From positions 22,137,432 to 22,201,431 of the forward strand of contig OY997592.1 of NCBI GenBank assembly GCA_963921825.1: 64,000 nucleotides of DNA. The letters are read 5' to 3'. Source of the stretch: Erodium maritimum. Its lineage: Eukaryota; Streptophyta; Magnoliopsida; Geraniales; Geraniaceae. How positions within the stretch are numbered: position 1 is the first letter of the stretch; the number at the start of each line of letters is the position of its first letter. Positions 1-11,527 of the stretch are shown here, in pieces. Both the position numbers and the translations under genes were made by a program. The notes under the pieces are model-generated. The model saw only the letters and a program-made list of their open reading frames with translations. It made no database searches and was not told where the DNA came from.

Positions 1-875
1 AAAACTATTGGGGACAATGCAAAACCATTTTTGCAGGAAGGGAATAGCATTTGCCCCAAATCTCTCTTGGAAGGAGCTTTCAGTTGCGGATATTAGAAAA
101 ATACTGTTGCCCAAATCAATCAAGGCCAGATCATGAACTTCCTCCATGGCCATATCCGCTTTGATGGTGAGGATGTCTTCGTCTGAGTGGGCAACGCCAA
201 AAAGACAAGTCTGTAGAAAGTTTGCCAGTCATAGGTTAGGGCTTCCTTCAAAAACCATTTGGTTTGATCTAGAGGCGGGATGGGAACTGGATCTGGCTGC
301 TGGGGTGGGGGTAGGGGTATCATCGGGGATGAAAGGGGAGGTGTGTGGGAAAGCTTGGGGGAGGTGAAGTGCCTTGAGAGAGGAGGCTTCGAGGTTGTAT
401 CAGCAACCTTTACATGGGGAGGGGAGGATTGGGTTGACCGGGCTACCAGGAGGCGGACACCACGAAAAGATTTACCTTCAAACTCAGAGATGGTTTGGTC
501 TGCAGCCTGTTGCGAAGTGAAATGGAGGAAGGCCATCGCCAAGCCTGATTTTGTTCGGCTCCGAGGAAGATCAACCGCATGCAAGTGGCAAAAAACACCG
601 AAGTGGGTTCGGATTTGATCTTGAGAGATAGTGGTCGGAAGATTGCACAGGAAGACTGTGAAGAGCGGGGGCGGGTGTAGGGGGCAGGAAGGTCCGGGAT
701 TGAGGCTCTGCCGATGTACAGGCGGAGGATGTGGACGGGGAGCGGTGTGAAACTTCTCTGGACCCCAAAATTTCTTTCCGTTCACAAATCTTGTGGTTCC
801 GTTCTGGGACCAACTGAATCTTAAGGTCGGGGAGGCACCCAGAGCCCGGAGCTCCTCATCAGAGTACTTAGGCAT
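1..875 (-). pseudogene. LINE ORF1-like RRM protein, 5' part, frameshifted
   Basis: The minus-strand reading frame opens at 875 and gives 251 residues. A proline-rich N-terminal region precedes an RNA-recognition motif at about residues 73-147, with an RNP2-like FLCNLP (about 75-80), an RNP1-like GLAMAFLHF (about 111-119) and a final GVRLLVAR strand. A proline/serine linker follows. The reading then shifts near 200-230: coding resumes in another frame, with GVAHSDEDILTIKADM followed by LIDLGNSIFLI, and runs off the left edge. RRM-bearing ORF1 proteins are known from plant L1-type LINEs and bind the element RNA. The gene is therefore probably the 5' ORF of a minus-strand LINE whose ORF2 lies left of the window. 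A decayed host RRM gene is the alternative, but no intron signals are seen and all surroundings are transposons. Confidence 0.6.
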
Positions 876-1008
876 AGTGGGAAGGGAGGAAAGATGAGGG
901 AGGAGGGGAGGAGAAGCAGAGAGAGAGGCTGAGGGCGGTGGTCGGAGTTAGGGGTGTGGGTGGAGAGAGGGGAAAGGCTGATGGGGCGCGGGTTTCAAGT
1001 CAGAGAGC
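876..1008 (-). other. probable LINE 5' untranslated region
   Basis: This purine-rich stretch upstream of the ORF1 start separates it from the family-2 LTR that becomes recognisable just after 1008. It is probably the LINE 5' leader; its exact edge is not defined because no target duplication can be paired with it inside the window. Confidence 0.35.
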
Positions 1009-2468
1009 ATTTTGATCTTGTGGTTTAAAGCTTGTGGACTGATCAAGAACACCAAACTTTGAATGGCTTGAGCCCCTTGGACGCCTACGTATCCTTAATG
1101 GAACCAAAGCCAATGTAGTTCTTGAGTTTGTAAACTCAAGAACATGCAACAATGGAGCTTGGAGCTTCTTGGAGGACTTTGCCAAGGTGGGAGAGAAGAA
1201 TAATTCGTGCTGAAATTTTCTTCTCTTAGTTGCATGTTGTGTCTTGCAAACACCCCTTGCATTAAGACTTAAATGGAAGTGGTCATCTCACTTAATCTCC
1301 ATCAAGTTGCCAAGTGTCCATGCTAATTTGCATGGTAGACTTAATAAACTAAGCTAGTTTATTAACTAGTAGAAAGTGGGTCCAACCCACTTAGTTTAAC
1401 AAGATTACTTAGTCAACCTTTGACCTTTGGTTCTTGTTGGGCCTAGCCCATGTGGGCCGGCCATGGGCCTCTCCAAGAGAGCCCATTCCGAACCCATCAT
1501 GCTAGCCTTTCCACTATGGCAATTCCCAACACGACTCCCTCCAAGCCAAGCTACATTGCGGTCTTATCGAGTTACAAACTTATGGTGTGACCCTTAGGTC
1601 TATTCATGTCGGTAAGATCAACGTAAAATCCCATTTTACTTGATGTTACTAATGTGGCGATTGACGAGAATCAGTACCGCCTGACCCTGCATAACGAATC
1701 GCCCCTTGTCGATTCTGACCTTTCCGCCGTCCTTCTCATTATCATTTTATTTCCGATATCCTGACTAAGATAAGGCATAGAGCCGTCATCCTTATTATTC
1801 TAAATCACTAATCTTTGATATGTGAGATGACTGAACTTATGATACCATGTATCATGTGCATGGCCATGCTTTTCTTGTCAGTCACTCTCGATCAAGCGAT
1901 TGTGAACTAGATATCTTTCCCATACCGTAGTATGAGGGATAAATCTCTTGGTAGTCTATCATGTCACTCATGCAGTCATTCCCCAAGCCAATCCTGGCCG
2001 TTGTGGAAGCCCAGTCATGGTGCAACGTTGGGCTTTCAGGTCAAACTTGGTTGTTTACTGCATAGCAATTATGTAGACTGCTCGGTCCAAGGATACATGA
2101 CAAGCTACGACTATTAACGTGTTCATGACTTAATCTATGGAACATATTCAGGTTGAGTCGTCCTATATCATGTCCCACATGATGTCTTATGATCATACTC
2201 CGGAACCCTTTCCAATGACCAATAGATAGTAAGCCATTAACAGTAATGTTTCATACTAGTCTCTTCCAACTAAACTATTCACTAGGGACCTCATCGAGTG
2301 TGATCCGTCCTAATTTATGGTTCTATTCGCATGGTGGGCATAGATTGAAAACACACACGACATATTACTCCAACACTTAAGTAATATTAAAAGCCGCTTT
2401 AGTATATTTCCAAAGATGATATTTACATTTGGAAATTTACCATTGGACTACGGGCACTAGGATTAACA
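1009..2468 (-). mobile_element. truncated copia LTR, family 2
   Basis: This sequence matches the LTRs of element C (32949-34257 and 41660-43436) from the 'accaaactttgaatggcttg' block to the terminal ATTAACA at 2468. In plus coordinates it reads as the right-hand three quarters of a minus-strand LTR. The left end is missing and abuts the LINE leader near 1008. It is inserted in the RNase H region of a plus-strand copia copy, which resumes directly at 2469. The 1932-2117 ORF is an LTR shadow and is not a gene. Confidence 0.8.
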
Positions 2469-2795
2469 AAGGAGGCTATGTGGATTTGGAAATTCACGGC
2501 AGGGTTGAGTTTAATTAAAAACACATCCAGCCCGGTGAATCCATTTTGCGACAACACAAGGGCCATTGCGCAAGCTAAAAGCCCAGATCGCATAACAAAT
2601 CCAAAGATGTACTGCGGCGTATCCAGCTCATCAGAGAAATACTGAACCGATGTGAAGTGAAGATAACCTATATTGCAACAGATGATAACATAGCCAACCC
2701 TTTGACTAAGGAACTATCACTGCCTAAACATGTTAGACATGTAAAGTCGATGGGGACATATTGGAGTTTAGATTGGAACTAGGCAAGTGGAAAAT
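2469..2795 (+). pseudogene. copia RNase H C-terminus and 3' end (family 1)
   Basis: Translation from 2470 gives KEAMWIWKFTAGL followed by PFCDNTRAIAQAKSP, the end of a Ty1/copia RNase H domain with the conserved DNTR aspartate. Frameshifts and stops follow after about 2640. The downstream text parallels the 3' end of element A down to a polypurine tract at about 2785-2794 (aagtggaaaa, where A has aagtgggaga), just before the LTR start. The residues match family 1 (PFCDNTR) rather than family 2 (LFWDNTR). The rest of the element lay to the left and is lost or displaced by the family-2 LTR insertion. Confidence 0.8.
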
Positions 2796-4562
2796 TGTTT
2801 GCCTTAGTGCCCGTAGTTCAATCCTAAATGTCCAAATGTATATATCATCGTTAGAAATAAAATAAAAACGCATTTATATTACTTATGTGGTGGAGTAATA
2901 TATCGATGTGTGCTCTGATCTATGCCCACAATGCGAATAGAACCATAGATCGAGATAGATCACACTCGATGGGTCCCTAGTCAACAAAGCTTCACTAGAA
3001 GCGACTAGTATGAAAGATGACTCTTTATGGCTTACGTTATGTTACTCATTGGAATTAGATTCCGAAGTTTAATCATCTATATCAATTGGGACATGAACAT
3101 AGATCAAGTCATGAACATATTCATTGTCGTAGCTTGTCATTTATCCTTAGACCAAGGAGTCTTTGTGATCGTTATGCAGTAAACAACGGAGTTTGACCTG
3201 AGCCTAAAGTTGTCCGTAACAAGGCTTCCATAATGTCCATGATTGGCTTGGGGTCGGACTGCATGAGTGACACGAAAGACGGATAATCGGTTCTCGGCCG
3301 CTTGATCGAGAGTGACTGAAAGAGTAGCATGCCCATGCACATGATACTGGTATCATATATTTAGTCATCTCACATATCAAGGAACAGTGATTGAGAATAA
3401 TAAGGATGAGAGCTCTATGCCTTATCTCAATCGGGATATCGGAGATAAAAGGATAATGATCGGGATGACAGAAAGGTTAGAATCGATAGGGTCGATTCGT
3501 TATGCAGTGTCAGGCAAAAATAAAGTCTCGTTAGTTACCACTTATATAGGATCAACTAAAAAGGGATTTTACGTTGATCTATTGACATGCATAAACCTGA
3601 GGGTCACACCGGAGGGTGAAACTCATTGACACAATTATGGAGAATGGCCAAAAGGGAGTTGTCTCGGGACATGACCAAAACTGGGTTTTGGGTCATGTGC
3701 CTGTAAGTGAATACGACTTTACGGATCGAGGCAAGCCTTGGAGTATTGGGATTGATCACATCGGATAATGTTGACATTTCAGGTATGAAAGGCTTGGAGG
3801 AGATGAGCACGTCACAGGACCTCGTTGGGAATGGCCACGGGCCATGTTCCAAGAGGCCCATGCAACCAAGGCCTATTGAACTAATTCTTGAGATTGATCG
3901 CGTCGGATAATGTTGGACATTTCCGGTATGGAAGGCTTGGAGGCGATGAGCGAATCACTAGACCTCGTTGGAAATGGCTACGGTCCATGTTCCAAGAGGC
4001 CCATGAAAGGCTCATGCAACCAAGGCCCATGGAACTAATTAATCAGGTCTTGATTAATTAGTACTAAGTAAGAAAGACAAGGTTTAAGGTTTTGATGATT
4101 TACCACCTAACCCCATTTTTTTAGCCACACTTTGTCCTATTTACACCTTACTTGTCACCATAATTGTCCCATGTTTTTAGTTTGACAAGTTGATGGAGTT
4201 TCTTATGTTTAAGTTATCTTTTTTCAACATAACAAACACAAGACAAGAATAGGAAACACAACTTCTCACTCCTCTCCCTTGCAATTTCGGCCAAGGCAAG
4301 CTCCCACCTCCATTTTTGTGTTCTTGAGTCCTCAAAGAGAAGAACTCTATGGCTTTGATTCTCATGTGGATACGTAGGCGTCTTGGAGACTCAAATCAAT
4401 CATTCCTTACCCGGTGTTCTTATTTTGGTAAGAAATAGTGCTGAATTTTTCTCTTGTGAATCCAATCTTTGTTAGTTGTTTCATGGTTTTAATCGTCTCT
4501 TGGTTTTCATTGATTTTCCTCTGCGAGTTGGTTCATCTCCAACCCTACCTTGAGACCCAACA
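2796..4562 (+). mobile_element. copia 3' LTR, family 1
   Basis: The LTR begins TGTTTGCCTTAGTGCCCG right after the polypurine tract and ends GAGACCCAACA at 4562. It is collinear with the other family-1 LTRs and is 1767 bp long; the excess over the usual 1.65-1.69 kb is explained by an internal duplication (3751-4034). The five bases after it are TATAG, the expected position of a target duplication whose partner is lost. Short ORFs at 3387-3629 and 3604-3861 recur in other LTR copies and are not regarded as genes. Confidence 0.88.
3751..4034. repeat. 142-bp tandem duplication inside LTR
   Basis: The block starting ATTGATCACATCGGATAATG at 3751 recurs at 3893 (ATTGATCGCGTCGGATAATG). Both copies contain the 'ggtatg-aaggcttggagg' and 'ccatgttccaagaggccc' landmarks. 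Other family-1 LTRs have this block once. The copies have diverged at several positions, so the duplication is not recent. Confidence 0.85.
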
Positions 4563-4764
4563 TATAGGTGATGTGGGTTGAGAATGTGGTGATGTAAGTT
4601 GAGAATAAGAGGGATGTGTTTTTGAGAATATAGGTGTTGTGGGTTTGAGAATATGCTGAAGCGAGTTAAGAATATGAGGGATATGGTTTGAGAATAAGAG
4701 AGATGTGTGGGTGAGAATATTGAACCTACAAACTTAACCACAATGCGCCAAGTATCGCGCTCAG
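4563..4764. repeat. GA-rich minisatellite, block 1
   Basis: Short imperfect units built around TTGAGAATATGAGGGATGTG and TTGAGAATATAGGTGTTGTG. The block ends in a landmark ('cacaacgcgccaagtrtcgcgctcagaaaatg') that recurs near 7580 and 11970. It is the left part of the host sequence split by the LINE. Confidence 0.75.
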
Positions 4765-4799
4765 AAAATGCCCCTTTTTTTTTATCAGCAAAGCATATA

Positions 4800-5683
4800 T
4801 TAAATTGAAACCTCTTTTGAGGTGAAAAGAGGAGTTACAAAGGATTGCTCTAAGAATCCCAAAAGCTCAAAGATAGGTGCAGCTATCTGATAAGAGCCAA
4901 CAACTAAACGAGACTTATAAAACCACAATATGTAACATAAGAACACCAACAAACTCATGAGACACAAGGCTAAACCAGAGACAAAAAGAACACAAGGAAC
5001 TGGCTTTAAAAAGCAGGAAACATAAGAGTAATAAAATGCCAAATTTCAAAACCAGATTGGGTAACTTGAGACGCATGCTTTCAGGATGTGTATTTTGTCT
5101 GTGCAAATTTCCAACTACTTGTCTGTGCATTTTGAGATTCTTGTTGGGCCATTAATATATATAATTTTCTGACTCTAAACCCTCTGGCATCCCACACACA
5201 ATTCAATGAATCTTCCATCTGATTAAGATTAACACCTTCTAAGACTGAACAAAACATTGCCCATTCATCTTCTTCCCATCCTCTAGGACTTCTTCTTAAA
5301 ATGATTTCCCAATCATTTACTTCCAAAACCTCAAATATTTCAGCAACTATGGCTTTTTTATCTTGAGCTAAAAGGAATATCCTTGGAAATAAGTATCGTA
5401 AAGGAATTTTCCCCCACCATATGTCATCCCAGAAGAAGACTCTTTCTCCATTACCAATTCTCCATGACAGGCCTCTCATTCCAAAGAAGTTTTTGCATCT
5501 TGGATCCTTTATCACATCCAAAATTTGAGTCATGAAGCAACAACTACCAACTTCTGGGAACTTGCTCAAATCCCATTCATTTAGATCCCACCCAAATTTT
5601 GAACAAATAACTAATTTCCACAAAGAATTTCTTTCCAGACCAAACCTCCACCACCACTTGGCTAACAAATAACTAATTTCCAC
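4800..5683 (-). pseudogene. LINE ORF2 C-terminal region (zf-RVT-like)
   Basis: This is the segment downstream of the reverse transcriptase in plant L1 ORF2. The 5081-5683 frame includes WRIGNGERVFFWDDIW, the hallmark that follows the RT in plant LINE proteins ('W.IGNG..V.FW.D.W'), then PRGWEEDEWAMF and VWDARGFRVRKLY. The zf-RVT domain is thought to aid nucleic-acid binding. The frame closes at 5081 and 4800-5042 holds a further short open tail that may be 3' UTR. Frameshifts separate this segment from the RT at about 5690-5846. Confidence 0.75.
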
Positions 5684-5846
5684 AAATAATTTCCTTGATC
5701 AGTCCTTTAGGTGCTTATATAATTGAGAAGAAGTAGAGAGGCGATGCTCCCAAAGTTGTCTTCAGAAGAGTTATTCTGCCACCTAGGGACAACATCTTGG
5801 CCTCCCACAAACCTAGAGCATTTTTGAATTTTTGTATGATACCTGT

Positions 5847-6663
5847 TCAAGTGGCCTTTCTTTTAGGATTTGCACCCAATGGAAACCCCAAGTAAGTCAT
5901 TGGAAAATTCCCTTTTGGACAGTTGAGAATATGTATGATTTCCAGTTCTTCTGCCTCAGATAAATTGAATGTGTATATATGTGACTTATCATAATTGACC
6001 TTTAAACCAGCTGCAACTTTGAATAGCTTGAGAACAAATTTTAGACAAGAAACCCCTTCCTTGTTTGCCTCTAAGAAAAATATGGTATCATCTGCAAACT
6101 GCAGATGTGAAATTGTAGGACAAGGTGCATTCATCTTAACACCTTGAATAAGACCATGTTGTAAGTAAGCTTTCATAAGTTGATTGAGACCTTCTGCCAC
6201 AAGCACAAAAATCAAAGGAGAGAGAGCACAGCCTTGTCTTAGCCCCTTGAAAATTTGGAAACCAGGACTAGGAGATCCATTTATCTGAATGGACACATTT
6301 GCTTTGAAACAAGCCATCATCCACATTTTCCACTTAACTCCAAACCCCATTTTTGAGAGAATTTTCAGAATAAAGTTCCAACTGACATTATCAAAGGCCT
6401 TTTCAAAATCCGCCTTGAAGATAAAGGCTTTTGTTTTTTTCCTTTTTGATATAATGAACTACCTCATCTGCTATTAAAATACCATCTGTGATTTGCCTGC
6501 CTGATATAAAACCAGTTTGCTCATCCCCCACCAAAAAGCCTATCATTTCTTTAAGCCTTGAAGAGAGCAATTTAGAAAAAATTTTATAAGGCCTTCCCAT
6601 TAAACTAATTGGCCTATAATCATCAAAGGACAAAGGGGATGAACCTTTTGGAACTAAGGTCAT
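5847..6663 (-). pseudogene. LINE ORF2 reverse transcriptase
   Basis: Two frames together cover the RT. The 6403-6663 frame carries the N-terminal motifs LVPKG, DYRPISL and GFISGRQITDGIL. The 5847-6350 frame carries GLRQGCALSPLIFVL and the catalytic FADD (residues 85-88 of that frame, about 6087-6098), then LKVNYDKS and TYLGFPLG. These are the ordered blocks of non-LTR reverse transcriptases. A frameshift near 6350-6403 splits the domain, so no active enzyme is encoded, although the catalytic aspartates remain. Confidence 0.85.
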
Positions 6664-6840
6664 AAATGAGGAATTGAGGCATTTTCCAATCTGCCCTGTT
6701 TGATGAAAATGGTTGATGAATAATAGCAGATCATTTTTGATAATTGGCCAGCATACTTGAAAAAAATGAAGGGTATAACCATCAGGTCATGTTGCTTTAT
6801 CTCCTTTGCAGGCTAATAGGGCTTGTAACACTTCTTCATC

Positions 6841-7353
6841 CTAAAAAGGCCTTTCTAGCCACTGAGCTTGTTCAAAAGTTAAAAATTCAAAAGGGAGTTC
6901 ATCCATATCTAAGGGCTGAGAAATTGAAGCAGTAAACCTTCTTGAGAAATTATCTGCAACAGCCCTTTTTATTTCTTCAGGATTGGATAAAGTGTTGTCA
7001 TTAACCCAAATATGAGATATTCTTTTGATTGCTCCTTTGAAATTTGCAATTCTATGGTAATATTTAGAGCCCTTATCACCTTCATTAATCCATTTTCTTC
7101 TAGCTTTTTGGCTCCAAAGCTGGGATTGCAATTTATATTTCTGGATCAACTGAGCCTTCAGCTTGCCCCTATCACAGCATTCAATGGTAGAGAGTTTTCT
7201 GGTATTCAACACACTGTCCAGCTTGTCTATTGAAGATATTAGATCAGCAATCTGAGTGTCAAGAGCTCCAAAGACTTCTACATTCCGTTTTTTGAGCATG
7301 CCTTTCAATAATTTCAACTTCATCCATAGGACATAATGTGGCAGCCCAACCAC
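6841..7353 (-). pseudogene. LINE ORF2 linker between endonuclease and RT
   Basis: The 170-residue minus frame contains NEGDKGSKYYHRIAN and the following INDNTLSNPEEIK-type segment. These match the region between the endonuclease and the RT of plant L1 ORF2 proteins ('EGD.NT.FFH..A..R...N.I'). It is the most upstream LINE coding sequence present: the insertion ends about 65 bp beyond it at the right-hand target duplication. A frameshift and about 175 bp separate it from the RT start. Confidence 0.7.
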
Positions 7354-7435
7354 TTAAAGGCCTTGCCAGAATAATTTAACAGCACTATAGAATCTTCCAT
7401 CTTCTGTCCAGACATTTAAAAATGTCCATTTTTTT

Positions 7436-7866
7436 AATCAAGTTTAATAAGAGGGATGTGGATTTGAGAATATAAGTGTTGTGGGTTTGAAAATATGATG
7501 AAGCTATATGAGTGATATTGTTTGAGAATAAGAGACATGTGAGTGTGTGGCTGAGAATATTGAATCTGCAAACTCAACCACAACACGCCAAGTGTCGCGC
7601 TCTTCCTCTTTTTTAATCTAGTTTACTAATTTAATGATTCCCGTTTCGTTTCAACTTCGATTTATTTTTTTCTTGCACCAATATTCTTTTTTTTCAAGGG
7701 TTTTCTAACAAGTAGTGTATTGAATATGTTTTGATGTGTTTTTGTGTACAGGGTGTGGATGTGTGGATATGAGTGCAAAAGGTTGTGTGTTTTGCAATAT
7801 ATGTGTTGTGGATTGAGAACATTGAGATGTGAGTTGAGAATATGAGAGATATTTGAGAATATGAGG
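7436..7866. repeat. GA-rich minisatellite, block 2
   Basis: Same units as block 1, followed by the landmark 'caccacaacacgccaagtgtcgcgctc' type text near 7580, an AT-rich stretch (7610-7740) and a second minisatellite start. The block is interrupted at 7867 by gypsy element G1 and resumes at 11567. Confidence 0.75.
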
Positions 7867-8393
7867 TGTCATACCCCGAATTCAGTAGGACCGAACCCGG
7901 AACGCGAACGGTGAAAGAATAAAACAGTTTTCAAACATTTTAATAACCGCTTAAAATCACCACTTTGAGTTAAACAAAATAATATTTTACAACTTAAAGT
8001 ACGTCCAAAACAAGCGGACAAAAACCAAAGCGTACGTCGCAAAACTCCCAAAAAAACAGACTCCCGCTCCCAACTCTTCAAGCTTCGAGAGTTCCCCTAG
8101 TCTGCCTCGCGATCAGTACCTGTAGGAAAAGCAGCTAGGGGTGAGCGTTCACTCACCACCACGGATACCAGACTGACTATGGCATACTAGTGGAAATGGC
8201 GGAAACACCAACAAGAAACAAAACACCGGGGACTACTATCCCCAAACTCAAATAACCCGACTGTCACACGAAAACTGTTACTTTCCCCTACCCTCTAAAC
8301 ACCCGTACCCATAGTGTAGAACCGACACAGTAACGACGACCTCGAAGAACACAACACAAAAGTGATCAAAGTCACGCAAACCACAACCACAAG

Positions 8394-8750
8394 CCTCAGC
8401 ACTTTACCGATCACGCGCTGGAAGGTGCGACACACCTGACGGGGACCACAACCCTCTGCTCTTTACCGACCGCACATTGAAGGGTACAACACACCCCTCG
8501 GGCATAAATCCAGCCTCAGCACTTTACCGATCACGCACTGGAAGGTGCGACACACCTGACGGGGACCACAGCTCTCTGCTCTTTACCGACCACGCATTGG
8601 AGGGTACGACACACCCCTCGGCACAACTCTAACCTCAGCACTTTACCGATCACGCGCCGGAAGGTACGACGCACCTGACGGGAACCACAGCCCTCAACAC
8701 TTTACCGACCGCGCACCGGAGGGACGACACACCCATCAGGCATAGCTCAA
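8394..8750. repeat. tandem array, 3 x about 119 bp
   Basis: Three units begin CCTCAGCACTTTACCGATCA at about 8394, 8514 and 8633. Each contains two related half-units (CTTTACCGA followed by a GGAGGGT or GGAAGGT block), so the array probably grew from a roughly 60-bp ancestor. It lies in the G1 LTR. Confidence 0.85.
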
Positions 8751-8954
8751 CAGTCATCACCAGAACAATCACAGTCACAACCAAATAACACACAATACCC
8801 CACAAACAGAAAGAAAATACGACAACATGACTAACTACCTCTCGGCAAGTCAGTCAACCAATACGGGTTCAACTCCCCACAAGCACTCATGGCCACCCAC
8901 AAACACAAACAATTCAATCAACCTACGGGCACAACCAAAAGCCACAAGCACTTC

Positions 8955-9125
8955 TAATGTTCGATACTTTCACTTATCCTATGACACCACTAAGTGTCGC
9001 ATGCATTTCTATTGTGCGATACGTTCACTTATCCTACGACACCTCTAGGCGTCACATGTATTTCTAATGTTTGTTACATTCACTGATCCTACGACACCCA
9101 AGTGCCACATGCATTTCTACTGTTA
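8955..9125. repeat. tandem array, 3 x about 57 bp
   Basis: Three imperfect units share TTCACTTATCCTACGACACC, a short spacer, then a CACATGCATTTCTA block. The array is a second, unrelated one inside the G1 LTR. Confidence 0.7.
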
Positions 9126-10659
9126 ACTTTCCCTAGTCAGGGCCGAGATCCGGCTACTTTTCCCTACCTCGTAACGCTTTCCCAAAATTCCACGCCCAAG
9201 CTCTGGCGTGCTTGCGATCACTCGCCTAGCCTCCCCTTTCCGCGGTCGGCGGCACGATCTAACATGAACACAATTAAAACACTGTTTAAGTTCGCAGGCA
9301 AAGCTGAATTTTAAAGAATTAGACGCCCAAACGCAACCCTGGTAATGCCGATCACTCCCAAACTTCCCAATTACTCGACATTGTCAACAATGGGCCCGGA
9401 AAGGCCCAATTCGCCCAGCTCGGCAAATCTTCCCGGGATTGGAAAACGCCCTTCCGGGGCTCTGAAAATTCCCGTTTTCGTTTCTACGATCTTAGAATAA
9501 TTCAAGGGTTCCAATGCAATCGAAGGAATCAATTTCCAACTTCCGAGCGATTTAATTCCCGTTTAAAGTTTCTAAACCCGAAATTTCCAACTTTCACAAT
9601 TTAATTCCATAATTCGTTCCGGGTGTGAATTAACGACTTAGGGATCGTCCAAAACCACCCGAACACGAAAAACCCGAGACCCGACACGTGGGTCCCACTA
9701 GGCCTCCATCACCCGTGGGTGGCTGGAGCGGTTTTGGACCGGTTCACCACAGTGGTGGCCAGTCCCAGCTCCGACCAGCCACCACCCACGGTGGCCTGAG
9801 CTCCCCCGAGCCTCCGGTCACCAGAAACCGATCATTTTCGCCCCAAAACGTCCCCAATGGACCCTACACCTCAACTCATCCATATTTAACTCGTTTAAAC
9901 ACAAACCCTAACTTTCAAATGTACCAAAACGAGAAACAAATAGGTTCTCACCGTAGGGAATGACGAAGGGAGCTCGATTCTACAACCGTTGAGACGATCT
10001 GTCGGTCGGATTGTCGGGAAATCGGCAAACCCTAAACTTCTCTCCTCTTTTCTTTTCCTTTTCTCCTTCTCCTTCTTCTCTCATCTTTCTCTCTCCTTTT
10101 TCTCTTTTTTTTGTCTAATGGCCGAACCCCCCCACTCATTTTTGCCTTTGTTTTGTTCAAAAATACCTACCACCACTTATGTGACAAGTGGCAAGTGGGT
10201 CCCACCCTTTTAAAAAATATCTTTTCAGATGTTTTTCTGTCAGATTCGACCGTCTCGGGCCCCGAACGGGCCCATTTTCCAAGAAATTACGAAACATCAC
10301 ATACTACAAGGAAACGGACCAACTAAGACCGCTGTAACGACGGCTAAGCTTTTTGGATCCAAAACGGGCCTCGAACGGACCAAAACGTCGCTCGGTTGAC
10401 TTTTCCAGCGAAAAGTCAACCTTCCCCAAATTGGTCACAAAGTTGCCCTGAGTTCCCCAGAACTCACTTTTGTTGATATCGGGGTCAACTTAAGTCCGAT
10501 ATGACCCTCGGGGTGAATTTTAGGTCCATTTAGGTGTCTGTCCCAAAATTTTAAATTTTCCTGTTTTTCCGCCGATTTGACTAGGGTTGACCGGGAGCGG
10601 TACTTACAATCTACCCCCCTTAAAGGAATTTCGTTCGCGAAATTTAAAACAGACGTGCT

Positions 10660-11527
10660 TCAGGAGTCGAACAGGTCGGGGTACTTCGCGCGAACCTTGT
10701 CCTCGCGCTCCCAAGTCGACTCAGCCCCGTGGTGTCGCCACTGCACCCGTATTAGGCGGATAACCTTGCCACGCAGGACCTGCTCTCGTGTGTCCATGAT
10801 TCGAACCGGCTGCTCCTCATAAGAGACATCGTCAGCCACCTCGATATCTGCCCACTCAATGACGTGGGAGGGGTCTACAACCGGGACACGTGGAAGACGT
10901 TATGAACACTCCCAAGTTGTAGTGGTAATTCCAGACGATATGCCACTGCTCCCACTCTGCTCAAGATCTCGAAAGGGCCGATGTACCACGGGGCTAACTT
11001 GCCTCTGCCGCGGCTGAACCGTACAAGTCCCTTCCTCGGGCTCACCTTCAGGAACACGTGGTCACCGACTGCGAACTCAAGAGGTCGGCGTCGTCTGTCA
11101 GCGTAGCTCTTCTGCCGACTCTGTGTGGTCTTCAATCGCTCACGTGTCAGCGTGACCTTCTATGTCGTCTCTCGGACGAACTCTGGCCCTAGTAGACTCC
11201 TGTCCCCCACCTCTGCCCAGCATACTGGCGATCGACACGGCCTACCATACAACGCTTCAAACGGTGCCATCCCAATACTGGCCTGAAAGTTGTTGTTGTA
11301 GGCGAACTTGACTAACGGTAGGTGAGTCTCCCACGACCCCTTAAAGTCTAGCACACATGCCCGCAGCATGTCCTCCAAAATCTGAATCGTGCGCTCGGAC
11401 TGGCCGTTTGTCTGGGGGTGGTGTGCTGTACTGAGCAGAACCTCGGTCCCCAACGCGGTCTGCAGACTCGGTCAAAATATGGACGTGAAACAAGGATCCC
11501 TGTCAGACACTATCGACACAGGGACTC
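10660..11527 (-). pseudogene. gypsy integrase C-terminus and chromodomain (G1)
   Basis: The 11160-11453 frame has [17 protein letters not shown], the end of the integrase core with the catalytic Glu context, then [22 protein letters not shown]. The 10875-11135 frame has SYADRRRRPLEF, VFLKVSPRKG, GKLAPWYIGPFEIL and HNVFHVSRL (the GPY/F module). Further left the translation gives VLRGKVIRL, WRHHGAESTWERE and a stop at 10660-10662, a degenerate chromodomain. This identifies a plant chromovirus, a clade whose chromodomain guides integration to heterochromatin. Frameshifts near 11140-11160 and 10870 break the protein. Confidence 0.85.

Larger units (their letters stand above)
4765..7435 (-). mobile_element. 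L1-type LINE, 5'-truncated
   Basis: The element body (about 4784-7418) is bounded by a likely target duplication: 4765-4783 reads AAAATGCCCC plus a T-run, and 7419-7435 reads AAAATGTCCA plus a T-run. The T-run at the left is the poly(A) tail of a minus-strand insertion. Coding remnants run right to left: pre-RT linker, reverse transcriptase, zf-RVT-like C-terminus. The endonuclease domain and ORF1 are absent, as expected for 5' truncation during target-primed reverse transcription. It is inserted in the GA-rich minisatellite host. Confidence 0.88.
7867..10608 (-). repeat. 3' LTR of gypsy G1 (2742 bp)
   Basis: In element orientation the LTR runs TGTAAGTACCGCTCCC to GGGGTATGACA. It shares sequence in inverse orientation with the LTR of gypsy G2 (36093-37751), for example around the 'aattgggaagtttgggagtgatcg' block. 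It contains two tandem arrays and a long pyrimidine tract (about 10040-10115). The several short ORFs inside it show no recognisable domains. Confidence 0.82.

Noticed and set aside
120-618. Plus-strand ORFs at 146-367 and 280-618
   Set aside because: They are shadows of the minus-strand RRM protein, which has the convincing domain.
9688-10326. Proline-rich and other short plus-strand ORFs in the G1 LTR
   Set aside because: They lie within a defined LTR, antisense to the element, with no domain; composition alone explains them.
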